From contig CAAGLK010000106.1 of assembly GCA_900770765.1 (NCBI GenBank), positions 1 to 21,958 on the forward strand: 21,958 nucleotides of DNA, read 5' to 3'. A program made the translations under genes and the position numbers. Position 1 is the stretch's first letter; the number at the start of each line of letters is the position of its first letter. This DNA comes from Helicobacteraceae bacterium (GTDB lineage: Bacteria; Campylobacterota; Campylobacteria; Campylobacterales; Helicobacteraceae). Shown here one piece after another: positions 7,302 through 15,179 of this stretch. The notes under the pieces are model-generated. The model had not been told where the DNA came from and ran no database searches. It worked only from the letters and a program-made list of their open reading frames with translations.

Positions 7302-7688
7302 TTATTCTTTAATATAGTTTTTAATGGATTCTGCTACGCCAAAATAAGGATAATCTTTTGCATTTAATACAACTTGCCCTAGTGTATTGTTATCGCAATT
7401 TATAATAATTGGCGCTAAGAAATTAATGCGAATTTCAGCTTCTTTTTCTCTTACGAATACGCAAAAAACTTTTACTTTAGAGTTAGATTTAATATCTAAT
7501 AGTGTTTGAATCACTGTTGGCACATCAAAAGAGTATTCTCTAACTTTGTAAGGGTTGATTAATAATAGCTCTGCATCGCCTAAATTTAAAAAAGCTAATG
7601 CACCATCATCTACTTCTGCAAAACTAGCTTCTAGCGTGTTTTCAAAACCTAAAATAGGGGCTTTAATTTGCAACTTTTCACTTTTCAT
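7302..7688 (-). CDS. fliW: Flagellar assembly factor FliW
   Basis: FliW (128 residues from the preferred start) binds flagellin and antagonises the RNA-binding regulator CsrA, coupling flagellin translation to secretion. Family features are LGFENTLEASFAEVDDGALAFLNL near the N-terminus, a central beta-rich part with NPYKVREYSFDVP, and the C-terminal NFLAPIIINCDNNTLGQVVL segment typical of FliW. The frame extends to a GTG at 7694, but TAAGGAGTGTTTATG places the AAGGAG right against that GTG and 5 nt from the ATG at 7688, so 7688 is taken as the start. No csrA or flagellin gene is in the window. The divergent neighbour is valS, an arrangement I recall for HP1153/HP1154 in H. pylori. It shares a transcript with the helicase. 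Confidence 0.92.
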   Translation of the reverse strand: MKSEKLQIKAPILGFENTLEASFAEVDDGALAFLNLGDAELLLINPYKVREYSFDVPTVIQTLLDIKSNSKVKVFCVFVREKEAEIRINFLAPIIINCDNNTLGQVVLNAKDYPYFGVAESIKNYIKE

Positions 7689-7722
7689 AAACACTCCTTA
7701 ATGTTTTGTTAATAGTATTGCG

Positions 7723-7728
7723 ATTTTA
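7723..7728 (-). promoter_or_regulatory. -10-like box for fliW-helicase transcript
   Basis: On the minus strand the segment TTATGGTAAAATCG contains TAAAAT (5 of 6 matches to TATAAT), about 35 nt before the fliW ATG. The same GGTAAAATC string occurs in the opposite direction 50 bp away for valS, which makes both more credible as a divergent promoter pair. It is a sequence match only. Confidence 0.45.
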
Positions 7729-7772
7729 CCATAAGTTTCTAACTAAGCCTTAAAAACATTTAAAAATTTTGG

Positions 7773-7778
7773 TAAAAT
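7773..7778 (+). promoter_or_regulatory. -10-like box for valS-dnaE transcript
   Basis: TTTTGGTAAAATCTC holds TAAAAT (5 of 6 to TATAAT) preceded by a T-rich stretch, about 68 nt before the valS ATG at 7846. It mirrors the fliW box on the other strand. It is a sequence match only. Confidence 0.45.
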
Positions 7779-7845
7779 CTCAAATTCAAAACAAATCGTA
7801 GCAAATATCGTTCCACTTTTGCTAAATTACACATTAAGGAAAATT

Positions 7846-10518
7846 ATGCAATCACAAGAATCCGCTAAAAATACATATAATCCAAAAGAAATTGAAGAAA
7901 AATATTACGCATTTTGCGAGAAAAAAGGCTATTTTGAAATTGATGGAAATAAAGATATTCAAAAGGAAAATAAGCATTTTTGCATTATGTTACCACCGCC
8001 TAATGTTACAGGTAGTTTGCATATAGGTCATGCACTAAATCACACGCTAATTGATATTATGGTTAGATATAAGCGAATGGATGGTTATAAAACGCTATGG
8101 CAGCCAGGCTTAGACCATGCAGGAATCGCTACGCAAAATGTAGTAGAAAAGCAGCTTTTGAGTGTTGGCGTTAAAAAAGAAGCGTTAGGGCGAGAGGAAT
8201 TTGTAAAAAAAGTGTGGGAGTGGAAGGAAAAAAGCGGCGGCATGATTTTACAACAAATGCGAAAGCTAGGCTCCACTCCAGCGTGGAGTAGGACGCGTTT
8301 TACAATGGATGAAGGCTTACAAAATGCGGTAAAAGAAGCCTTTGTAAAGCTATATGATGAAGGGTTAATTATCCAAGGCAAGTATTTAGTTAATTGGTGC
8401 ACACACGATGGGGCGTTAAGTGATATTGAAGTGGAATATAAAGAAAATAATGGGAAGCTTTATTACCTAAAATATTTCTTAAAAGATAGTGTTGAGGCGG
8501 AATCTAAAAGCGTGGAATCTAAAAATTATATTGTAGTTGCTACAACTCGCCCTGAGACTTACTTTGGCGATAGTGCGGTTATGGTAAATCCACAAGATGA
8601 AAGATTTAAGCATTTAATAGGTAAATTTGTAATTTTGCCATTAATTAATAGAGAGATAAAAATTATCGCTGATTCTCATGTGGATATGGAGTTTGGAACT
8701 GGTGCGGTAAAAGTTACTCCAGCTCACGATGTAAATGATTATGAAGTGGGAAAAAGACATAATTTAGAACAAATTACAATTTTTGATAAAGCTGGAATCT
8801 TAAATGAATTTTGTGGAGAGTTTTGTGGATTAGAGAGGCTAGAGGCTAGAGAAAAAATTGTAAAAAAGCTAGAATCTTTAGGATTCTTAGAAAAAATTGA
8901 AGAGCATAAAAATCAAGTTGGGCATTGCTATCGCTGTGGAAATGTCGTAGAGCCTTATATTTCTAAGCAGTGGTTTTTGAAAAAGGAAGTTGCAATTGGC
9001 GCGATTGAAAGAATAAAAAAGGATGAATCTCGCTTCTTCCCACCGCAGTGGAAAAATAATTATAATGCGTGGATGAGAGAGCTGCGTGATTGGTGTATTT
9101 CAAGGCAGCTTTGGTGGGGACATCAAATCCCTGTGTTTTATTGCGATTCTTGTGGTGGGCAGTTTGCTTCTACTACGATTCCGCTAGAGTGTAAGCATTG
9201 TAAAGGTAAGAATCTAACACAAGATAAAGATGTGCTTGATACTTGGTTTAGCTCTGCTTTGTGGCCTTTTACTACGCTTGGATTTTTAAATGGTGAGTGG
9301 GGTAAAAATAAAGTGTGGAATCCTAATGATATGAGCGATTTTTATCCTAACTCGCTTTTAATTACAGGCTTTGATATTTTATTTTTCTGGGTGGCTAGAA
9401 TGCTTTTAGCAGGCGAGCATTTTTGTAAAGAGCTGCCATTTCCTGATATTTATTTGCATGCACTTGTTAGAGATGAAAATGGTGAAAAAATGAGTAAATC
9501 TAAAGGAAATGTAATTGACCCATTAGAAAAAATAGAGGAATACTCTGCTGATGTGTTGCGATTTACCTTAGCTATTTTGTGCGCTCAAGGGAGAGATGTG
9601 CGGCTTGTGCCTAGTGAGTTAGAATTGAGTAAAAACTTTACAAATAAACTCTACAATGCTACAAATTATTTACTCTTAAATCAAAAAAGATTCCAAGATT
9701 TAGAGGAAATTACGCTTAAGTCGCCTTTGGGGCAGTATTTTGGCGAGCTTTTAAGTAAGGCTGCGCTTGAGATTCGCGCTCATTTGGATTCTTATCGCTT
9801 TAATGATGCGGCTAGGGCGCTTTATAGATTTTTGTGGGATTCTTTTTGTGATTGGGGGATTGAGCTTAGTAAGGCGGATAAAGATTCTATTTTAGAACTC
9901 GGTGCTATTTTTAAAGAAGCCTTAAAGCTACTTCACCCTTTTATGCCTTTTGTAAGTGATTATTTATGGCATCGCCTAGATGATTCTAGCTTAGAAGATA
10001 GTGGGTCTATAATGGTTAAAAGCTATCCTAACTTTAGCTTTGAAAATAAAGAAAATTTCGCAAATTTTGAGCTTATTTTGGATTCTGTTATTTCAATTAG
10101 GCGTGCTAAAGCTAGCATTGATTTAGCAAATCAAAAGGTTAAAAAAGCCTTTGTTAATGCTAAGATTCCGCAAGATTTCATAGAATCTTTTAAAAATTTT
10201 GTTTGTAAGCTAGCAAAAGTAGAGAAGCTTGAAATTGTAAATAAAAAGATTCCATCTTGTATTGCAGATATTTCACAAAAGGTGGAATCCTATTTGCCAA
10301 CAGATAGTATTGATTTAGCCCCAATTATCGCAAGATTAGAGAAGCAAAAGCAAAAGACAGAAGCAGAAGCGCAAAAACTGCAAAATATGCTAAATAATGA
10401 GAAATTTTTAAAAAATGCACCTAAAGAAGTGCTAGAAGCAAATAAAATAGCATTAAGCGAGTGTTTAGAAAAACTAGAAAAAATCAATAATGAATTAAAG
10501 GGATTAACAAATGAGTAA
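7846..10518 (+). CDS. valS: Valine--tRNA ligase
   Basis: The 890-residue class I aminoacyl-tRNA synthetase charges tRNA-Val and edits misactivated threonine. It shows PPPNVTGSLHIGHALNH with HIGH at 59-62 and the editing domain with VVATTRPET and GTGAVKVTPAHDVNDY. RDWCISRQLWWGHQIP follows, then a Cys cluster (CDSC...CKHC), KMSKS at 548-552, the anticodon-binding helices, and a C-terminal coiled coil (about 830-888) typical of ValS. The frame reaches a TTG at 7819, but AAGGA at 7836-7840 points to the ATG at 7846. The loop between YYLKYFLKD and YIVVATTRPET carries a low-complexity insert (SVEAESKSVESKN) encoded by two tandem copies of the GGAATCTAAAA word. The gene overlaps dnaE by 8 nt. Confidence 0.98.
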   Translation: MQSQESAKNTYNPKEIEEKYYAFCEKKGYFEIDGNKDIQKENKHFCIMLPPPNVTGSLHIGHALNHTLIDIMVRYKRMDGYKTLWQPGLDHAGIATQNVVEKQLLSVGVKKEALGREEFVKKVWEWKEKSGGMILQQMRKLGSTPAWSRTRFTMDEGLQNAVKEAFVKLYDEGLIIQGKYLVNWCTHDGALSDIEVEYKENNGKLYYLKYFLKDSVEAESKSVESKNYIVVATTRPETYFGDSAVMVNPQDERFKHLIGKFVILPLINREIKIIADSHVDMEFGTGAVKVTPAHDVNDYEVGKRHNLEQITIFDKAGILNEFCGEFCGLERLEAREKIVKKLESLGFLEKIEEHKNQVGHCYRCGNVVEPYISKQWFLKKEVAIGAIERIKKDESRFFPPQWKNNYNAWMRELRDWCISRQLWWGHQIPVFYCDSCGGQFASTTIPLECKHCKGKNLTQDKDVLDTWFSSALWPFTTLGFLNGEWGKNKVWNPNDMSDFYPNSLLITGFDILFFWVARMLLAGEHFCKELPFPDIYLHALVRDENGEKMSKSKGNVIDPLEKIEEYSADVLRFTLAILCAQGRDVRLVPSELELSKNFTNKLYNATNYLLLNQKRFQDLEEITLKSPLGQYFGELLSKAALEIRAHLDSYRFNDAARALYRFLWDSFCDWGIELSKADKDSILELGAIFKEALKLLHPFMPFVSDYLWHRLDDSSLEDSGSIMVKSYPNFSFENKENFANFELILDSVISIRRAKASIDLANQKVKKAFVNAKIPQDFIESFKNFVCKLAKVEKLEIVNKKIPSCIADISQKVESYLPTDSIDLAPIIARLEKQKQKTEAEAQKLQNMLNNEKFLKNAPKEVLEANKIALSECLEKLEKINNELKGLTNE
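8499..8526 (+). repeat. Two tandem copies of GGAATCTAAAA within valS
   Basis: GGAATCTAAAA at 8499-8509 and GGAATCTAAAAAT at 8514-8526 encode ESK-SVESKN in a surface-type loop of the valyl-tRNA synthetase. The longer word recurs identically at 11497-11509 in dnaE and at 14322-14334 in the SUI1-like gene, each time giving the peptide ESKN. These proteins are unrelated, so the likeness comes from DNA. Confidence 0.7.
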
Positions 10519-13500
10519 TACACCTAAATTTACGCATTTGCATTTACACACTGAATACTCCTTGCTTGATGGCTTAAATAAAATTAAAACCCTAGCAAAA
10601 AAAGTTAAAGAATATGGGATGGAATCCGTGGCGATAACCGACCATGGAAATATGTTTGGCGTTATTGAATTTTATAAAGCTATGAAGGAGCAGGGGATTA
10701 AGCCTATTATAGGTATGGAGGCTTATTTACAAAATGGAGAGGATATAACTGAAAAAAATAATCAGCGATATCATCTCTGCCTTTATGCAAAAAATTTACA
10801 AGGCTATAAGAATCTTATGTATTTAAGCTCGCAAGCTAGCCTTTATGGGCATCATATGCGACCGCGTTTTACTAAAAAAATGCTGCGAGAATATAGCGAA
10901 GGGCTTATTTGTAGCTCTGCTTGTTTAAATGGTGAGGTGCAGTGGCATTTAAATGTGAAAAAAAACGAGCAAAAAGGTGCAAAAGGCTATGAAAGGGCTA
11001 AGGAAGTAGCATTAGAATATAAAGATATTTTTGGAGAGGATTTTTATTTAGAGCTTATGCGACATGGCATTGAAGAGCAGCTTAATATTGATAAAGAAAT
11101 TATAAAGTTATCTAGTGAAACAGATATTAAAATTATCGCTACAAATGATACGCATTATACAAAAGAGAGTGATTCAATAGCGCAAGAAATAGCCTTTTGC
11201 ATAGGCTTTGGCAAGGACTATAACGACCCAAACCGCATGCGTCATACCGTGCATGAGTTTTATATAAAAACACCAGAGGAAATGGCAGAGCTTTATGCAG
11301 ATTTACCAGAAGCGATAGAAAATACGCAAGAAGTGGCTAATAAATGTAATGTAGAATTGCACCTTGGCGACCCAACGCCACCTAGTTTTAAATTCACACA
11401 AGATTATGCAAAACTTGAGGGGCTAGATTTCACGCAAGATTGCGATTATTTTGCCTATAAATGCCGTGAAGGCTTAGAAAAAAGACTTAAAAATGTGGAA
11501 TCTAAAAATCATCAAATTTATAAAGATAGGCTAGAGAGAGAGATTGAAATAATTAATAAAATGAAATTCCCTGGATATATGCTTATTGTGTGGGATTTCG
11601 TGCGAGCGGCAAAAGAAAGAGGGATTCCTATAGGACCTGGTAGGGGGAGTGCGGCTGGGAGTTTAGTGGCGTTTTGCTTAGAGATTACAAATATTGACCC
11701 TTTAAAATATGATTTGCTTTTTGAGAGATTCTTAAATCCTGAGCGTGTGAGTATGCCAGATATTGATATGGATTTTTGTCAAAGTAGGCGAGGCGAGATT
11801 TTAGATTATGTAACTGAAAAATATGGGCGGCATAATGTGGCGCAAGTTGTAACCTTTGGTCAAATGAAGGCAAAGGCGGTTATAAGGGATGTCGCAAGAG
11901 TGTTAGGTATGCCTTATAATGATGCGGATAATTTTGCAAAGCTAATTCCAAAGGAGCTTGAAATAACGCTTGAAGAGGCTTTTAAAAAAGAGCCTAAAAT
12001 TGCTGAGTTAATCACATCAAATCCGCTCGCTAAAAAGGTGTGGGATTTTGCCTTAATTTTAGAAGGAACTAAGCGAAATGCGGGCACTCATGCCGCTGCT
12101 GTTGTAATTGATTCTACAAATGAACTCTGGCATAAAGCTCCACTTTACCGCTCCACACGAGATGGAATCATAGCTACGCAGTATTCTATGAAATATTTAG
12201 AGGATGTGGATTTAATAAAATTTGACTTTTTAGGGTTAAAAACTCTAACGCTTATTGATAATGCGTTGAAATTAATCAAAAAAAGACATAATAAAGAAAT
12301 TGACTTTTTAAGCATTGATGTAAATGATAAAAAGGTTTATGAGACGATTCAAAGCGGAAATACATTAGGAATATTCCAAATAGAATCCACTATGTTTCAA
12401 GGGCTAAATCGCCGCATGCAGCCTAGCACTTTTGAGGATATTATCGCAATTATCGCTCTTGGGCGACCAGGACCAATTGAATCTGGTATGGTAGATGACT
12501 TTATTAATAGAAAGCATGGAAAAGAGCCGATTGTGTATATGTTCCCTGAGTTAGAGCCTATTTTGCGTCCAACTTATGGGACAATTGTATATCAAGAGCA
12601 AGTTATGCAAATCGTGCAAAGAATAGGGGGCTTTAGCCTAGGAGGTGCGGATTTAATCCGTAGGGCTATGGGTAAAAAAGACGCACAAATTATGGCAGAT
12701 AATAAAAGCAAATTCGCCGATGGTGCGGAATCGCAAGGCTTTAATAGAGTTAAGGCTGAAGAGCTGTGGGAGCTTATTGTAAAATTTGCTGGATATGGCT
12801 TTAATAAATCTCACTCGGCAGCTTATGCGATGGTTACTTTTCAAACTGCGTATTTAAAAACTTATTATCCTAAAGAATTTATGGCAGCACTTCTAACAAG
12901 TGAAAAAAATAATACGGATTCTGTCGTGGAATATATTGAAGAAGCTAAGAAAATGGGCATTAAAGTTTTACCACCTAGCATACATAAAAGCGATTATGAA
13001 TTTGGCGTAGCTAGTGTGGATGGTGAAGATTGCATTATCTTTGGGCTTGGGGCTATTAAGGGTGCTGGTGAGGTGGCGAGTGATATTGTGCTAAGTGAGA
13101 GAGAAAAAAGCGAGTTTATTAATTTAGAAAATTTTTTAGAGAGAATTGACCCACAAAAGGTTAATAAAAAATCGCTTGAAGCATATATTAAAAGTGGTGC
13201 TATGGATGGCTTTGGCTATAGTAGGCGAACGCTTTTGTCGCAAGTAGAGAAGCTAACAGAAGCCGCAAGGGCTTCGCAAGAAGCACAAAAAGGAGCAAGT
13301 GCTTCTATATTTGGCAATGATGCAGAAATTGTAGGAGTGAAGCTAGAGTTACAAAACTTGCCTGAGCTTAATAAAAAGGAGCTTTTAGAGTTTGAAAAAG
13401 ATAGTTTAGGATTCTACGCATCTGGGCATCCACTAGATGAATATAGAGATAAGTTTAAAAGCGTAAATTACACGCAAAGCAATCAAATAAAAGATATAGC

Positions 13501-13999
13501 CGAGGGAAGTCGCATTTTAATCGTGGGGAAAATTGAAGATGTTATTACGAAGTTTTCAAAAAGCGGTAAGCGATATGGAATCTTAAAATTACAAGATTTA
13601 TATGGCACTATGGATTTAACTATTTTTGATAATATGATGAAGGAAATTGAAGCATTAGACCAAAACGAGCCAATCGCTATTAAATGCCAAGTGCAAGAAC
13701 AAGATGAGACAAAAAAGCTAAAAGCAGAAAAGATTCTAACGCTGCAAGAAGCTAGTGGTGAAAAAGTGGAATTCACAATGCAAAAGGCAGATATAAGCAC
13801 ACCTTTAATGGTAATTTTACATGATAATTTGCCAAGCGATACGCTAGAGCAATTAAGGATGGCGGCTATTAAACATAATGGTAAGAGAGAGCTTAGAATC
13901 CTATATTACACAAAAACACAGCAAATAGAGCTTGTAAGTAACTTTAGAGTGCATAGCGATATTAAGGGTGCTTTAGGATTCTTACAATGGAGTGAGTGA
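10511..13999 (+). CDS. dnaE: DNA polymerase III subunit alpha
   Basis: The 1162-residue replicative polymerase is a C-family DnaE type. The N-terminal PHP domain begins with FTHLHLHTEYSLLDGL (7-22). The palm has GPGRGSAAGS and the catalytic aspartates D417 and D419 in PDIDMDF plus D572 in KFDFLGL. The fingers follow with QEQVMQI and NKSHSAAYA, then the helix-hairpin-helix region. A C-terminal OB fold contains ILIVGKIEDVITKFSKSGKRYGILKLQD. No internal proofreading exonuclease is inserted in the PHP domain, so this is not PolC, and no intein is present. AAAGGGA at 10497-10503, inside the end of valS, precedes the ATG, and the 8-nt overlap implies coupled translation. The dnaE and pseudouridine synthase genes are neighbours in H. 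pylori too, as I recall. Confidence 0.98.
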   Translation: MSNTPKFTHLHLHTEYSLLDGLNKIKTLAKKVKEYGMESVAITDHGNMFGVIEFYKAMKEQGIKPIIGMEAYLQNGEDITEKNNQRYHLCLYAKNLQGYKNLMYLSSQASLYGHHMRPRFTKKMLREYSEGLICSSACLNGEVQWHLNVKKNEQKGAKGYERAKEVALEYKDIFGEDFYLELMRHGIEEQLNIDKEIIKLSSETDIKIIATNDTHYTKESDSIAQEIAFCIGFGKDYNDPNRMRHTVHEFYIKTPEEMAELYADLPEAIENTQEVANKCNVELHLGDPTPPSFKFTQDYAKLEGLDFTQDCDYFAYKCREGLEKRLKNVESKNHQIYKDRLEREIEIINKMKFPGYMLIVWDFVRAAKERGIPIGPGRGSAAGSLVAFCLEITNIDPLKYDLLFERFLNPERVSMPDIDMDFCQSRRGEILDYVTEKYGRHNVAQVVTFGQMKAKAVIRDVARVLGMPYNDADNFAKLIPKELEITLEEAFKKEPKIAELITSNPLAKKVWDFALILEGTKRNAGTHAAAVVIDSTNELWHKAPLYRSTRDGIIATQYSMKYLEDVDLIKFDFLGLKTLTLIDNALKLIKKRHNKEIDFLSIDVNDKKVYETIQSGNTLGIFQIESTMFQGLNRRMQPSTFEDIIAIIALGRPGPIESGMVDDFINRKHGKEPIVYMFPELEPILRPTYGTIVYQEQVMQIVQRIGGFSLGGADLIRRAMGKKDAQIMADNKSKFADGAESQGFNRVKAEELWELIVKFAGYGFNKSHSAAYAMVTFQTAYLKTYYPKEFMAALLTSEKNNTDSVVEYIEEAKKMGIKVLPPSIHKSDYEFGVASVDGEDCIIFGLGAIKGAGEVASDIVLSEREKSEFINLENFLERIDPQKVNKKSLEAYIKSGAMDGFGYSRRTLLSQVEKLTEAARASQEAQKGASASIFGNDAEIVGVKLELQNLPELNKKELLEFEKDSLGFYASGHPLDEYRDKFKSVNYTQSNQIKDIAEGSRILIVGKIEDVITKFSKSGKRYGILKLQDLYGTMDLTIFDNMMKEIEALDQNEPIAIKCQVQEQDETKKLKAEKILTLQEASGEKVEFTMQKADISTPLMVILHDNLPSDTLEQLRMAAIKHNGKRELRILYYTKTQQIELVSNFRVHSDIKGALGFLQWSE

Positions 14000-14033
14000 G
14001 TTGGAATCTTAAAGTTTATAAAGAGTGGTTTTT

Positions 14034-14063
14034 ATGAAAATTTGCCTTGGGTGCGGAATCTAA
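14034..14063 (+). other. Possible 9-codon leader ORF upstream of the SUI1-like gene
   Basis: An ATG at 14034 opens the frame MKICLGCGI, ending in a TAA at 14061-14063. The TAA abuts the AAAGGGG ribosome binding site of the next gene, a geometry suited to translational coupling. The peptide carries a C-x-x-C pair, echoing the Cys cluster of the following protein, which is in a different frame. It could be a leader peptide, the remnant of a frameshifted longer N-terminus, or chance. There is only a weak AAAGAG in front of it. Confidence 0.25.
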
Positions 14064-14073
14064 AGGGGTAGAA

Positions 14074-14421
14074 ATGTTTGAAATGGGGGCGAAGTTTAGT
14101 GATAATGTTGATATGCTTTGTAAAAAATGCGGCGAGTTAAAAAGTGCTTGTAAGTGTGGAGTTTTAAAGCAAAAGGCTAAGGATTCTTACTTTATAAGCA
14201 TAAAATGTGAAAAATCTGGTGGGAAAGATATTACAAAAGCTGGAATCTTTTTTGAAAATAAAGAAGTGTTAGCTGGAATCTTAAAAGAAGCTAAGAAAAG
14301 GCTAGCAAGTGGCGGCAGTTTGGAATCTAAAAATGGCGGATTCTACCTTATTTTACAAGGCGTTCATAAAGAAGCGTTAAAAGAATTATTAAAATCAAAA
14401 AAATATCAATTTAAGAAGTAA
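14074..14421 (+). CDS. SUI1/eIF1-like (YciH family) protein with N-terminal Cys cluster
   Basis: The protein is 115 residues from the ATG at 14074, which AAAGGGG at 14062-14068 precedes by 5 nt. The frame also runs back to a TTG at 14047, but no binding site supports that start. After a short N-terminus comes CKKCGELKSACKC, a likely zinc-binding cluster. The SUI1-type alpha-beta fold then has SIKCEKSGGKDITKAGIFF, KRLASGGSLESKNGGFYLILQG and a helical end. Eukaryotic eIF1/SUI1 secures start-codon selection. Bacterial YciH relatives are thought to act on initiation, but their role is not settled. The pattern GxGGxx...xxxxIxLQG followed by a helix matches YciH. The gene lies between dnaE and a ribosomal RNA pseudouridine synthase, 2 nt before the latter, so a translation-related role fits. 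Confidence 0.82.
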   Translation: MFEMGAKFSDNVDMLCKKCGELKSACKCGVLKQKAKDSYFISIKCEKSGGKDITKAGIFFENKEVLAGILKEAKKRLASGGSLESKNGGFYLILQGVHKEALKELLKSKKYQFKK

Positions 14422-14423
14422 AT

Positions 14424-15179
14424 ATGCGGCTAAATCAATATATTTCACATAATTCAAAATATTCACGCCGAGAGGCTGATAAGCTAATAAAAGAGGGCAA
14501 AATTAGCATAAATAAAGAAATTATTAAAGATTTTTCCTATCAAGTGCAAAAGGGCGATAAGGTTTATTTAGACGGGCGGCGACTAAGAGAAAAAAGCGAA
14601 TATAGCGTAATTGCCTACAATAAGCCAAAGGGTGAGCTTGTAAGCAAATGCGACAATAGAGGACGCAAGGTGATTTATGATAGTTTGCCAAAAAGATTCC
14701 GCCATTTTTTGCCTGTTGGGCGGCTTGACTTTAGCAGTGAGGGGTTATTGCTGCTTAGCGATAGCGTGGAAGTAGTTAGGAAATTAATGGAGTGTAAGCT
14801 AGAGCGCGTGTATTTAGTGAAGCTAAATGGGCTTATTAAAGATAGCGTATTTGACGCGATGGAATCTGGGCTAAAGCTAGAAAATGCGAGCGCTGGAGGG
14901 CATAAAAAAAGCAAGATTAAGGAGATGGAATTCGCCCCATTTCTAGGCTATGAGTGCATTAAAAATACGCAAAAATATTCTAAGATTAAGGTAATTATAA
15001 ATGAGGGGAAAAATAGGGAATTAAGGCGGTTTTTTGCTTATTTTAAGCTAGAAGTGCTGGATTTAAAGCGAGTTTCTTATGGCTTTGTTAGCTTAAATAA
15101 CTTGCCTAGTGGCAAGGTGCGGTTTTTAGAAAAAGATGAATATAATAAATTACATAAATTTTTAGATGAGGTAAATTAA
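14424..15179 (+). CDS. rluB: RluB/RsuA-family ribosomal RNA pseudouridine synthase
   Basis: The 251-residue enzyme isomerises a uridine in ribosomal RNA to pseudouridine. The N-terminal S4 RNA-binding domain starts at once (MRLNQYISHNSKYSRREADKLI, with KGDKVYLDG near 43-51). The catalytic domain has NKPKG (66-70) and the active-site Asp102 in VGRLDFSSEGLLLLSD, then KYSKIKVIINEGKNRELRRFF, the signature arginine-rich segment of the RsuA/RluB/RluE/RluF group. The choice of RluB (23S) over RsuA (16S) is inferred from the orthologue near dnaE in Helicobacter, and family members are easily confused. It begins 2 nt after the SUI1-like gene without a strong binding site, so coupling is likely. Its stop codon overlaps that of the convergent EamA gene by 2 nt, and no terminator hairpin is visible there. 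Confidence 0.88.
   Translation: MRLNQYISHNSKYSRREADKLIKEGKISINKEIIKDFSYQVQKGDKVYLDGRRLREKSEYSVIAYNKPKGELVSKCDNRGRKVIYDSLPKRFRHFLPVGRLDFSSEGLLLLSDSVEVVRKLMECKLERVYLVKLNGLIKDSVFDAMESGLKLENASAGGHKKSKIKEMEFAPFLGYECIKNTQKYSKIKVIINEGKNRELRRFFAYFKLEVLDLKRVSYGFVSLNNLPSGKVRFLEKDEYNKLHKFLDEVN

Noticed and set aside
7689..7694. GTG start for FliW at 7694
   Set aside because: The ribosome binding site touches this codon; spacing is right only for the ATG at 7688.
7819..7845. Upstream TTG start that would extend ValS by nine residues
   Set aside because: The AAGGA at 7836-7840 fits the ATG at 7846, and the extra residues have no family counterpart that I know of.
14047..14073. TTG start extending the SUI1-like protein
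   Set aside because: AAAGGGG is located inside that extension, at the right distance for the ATG at 14074.
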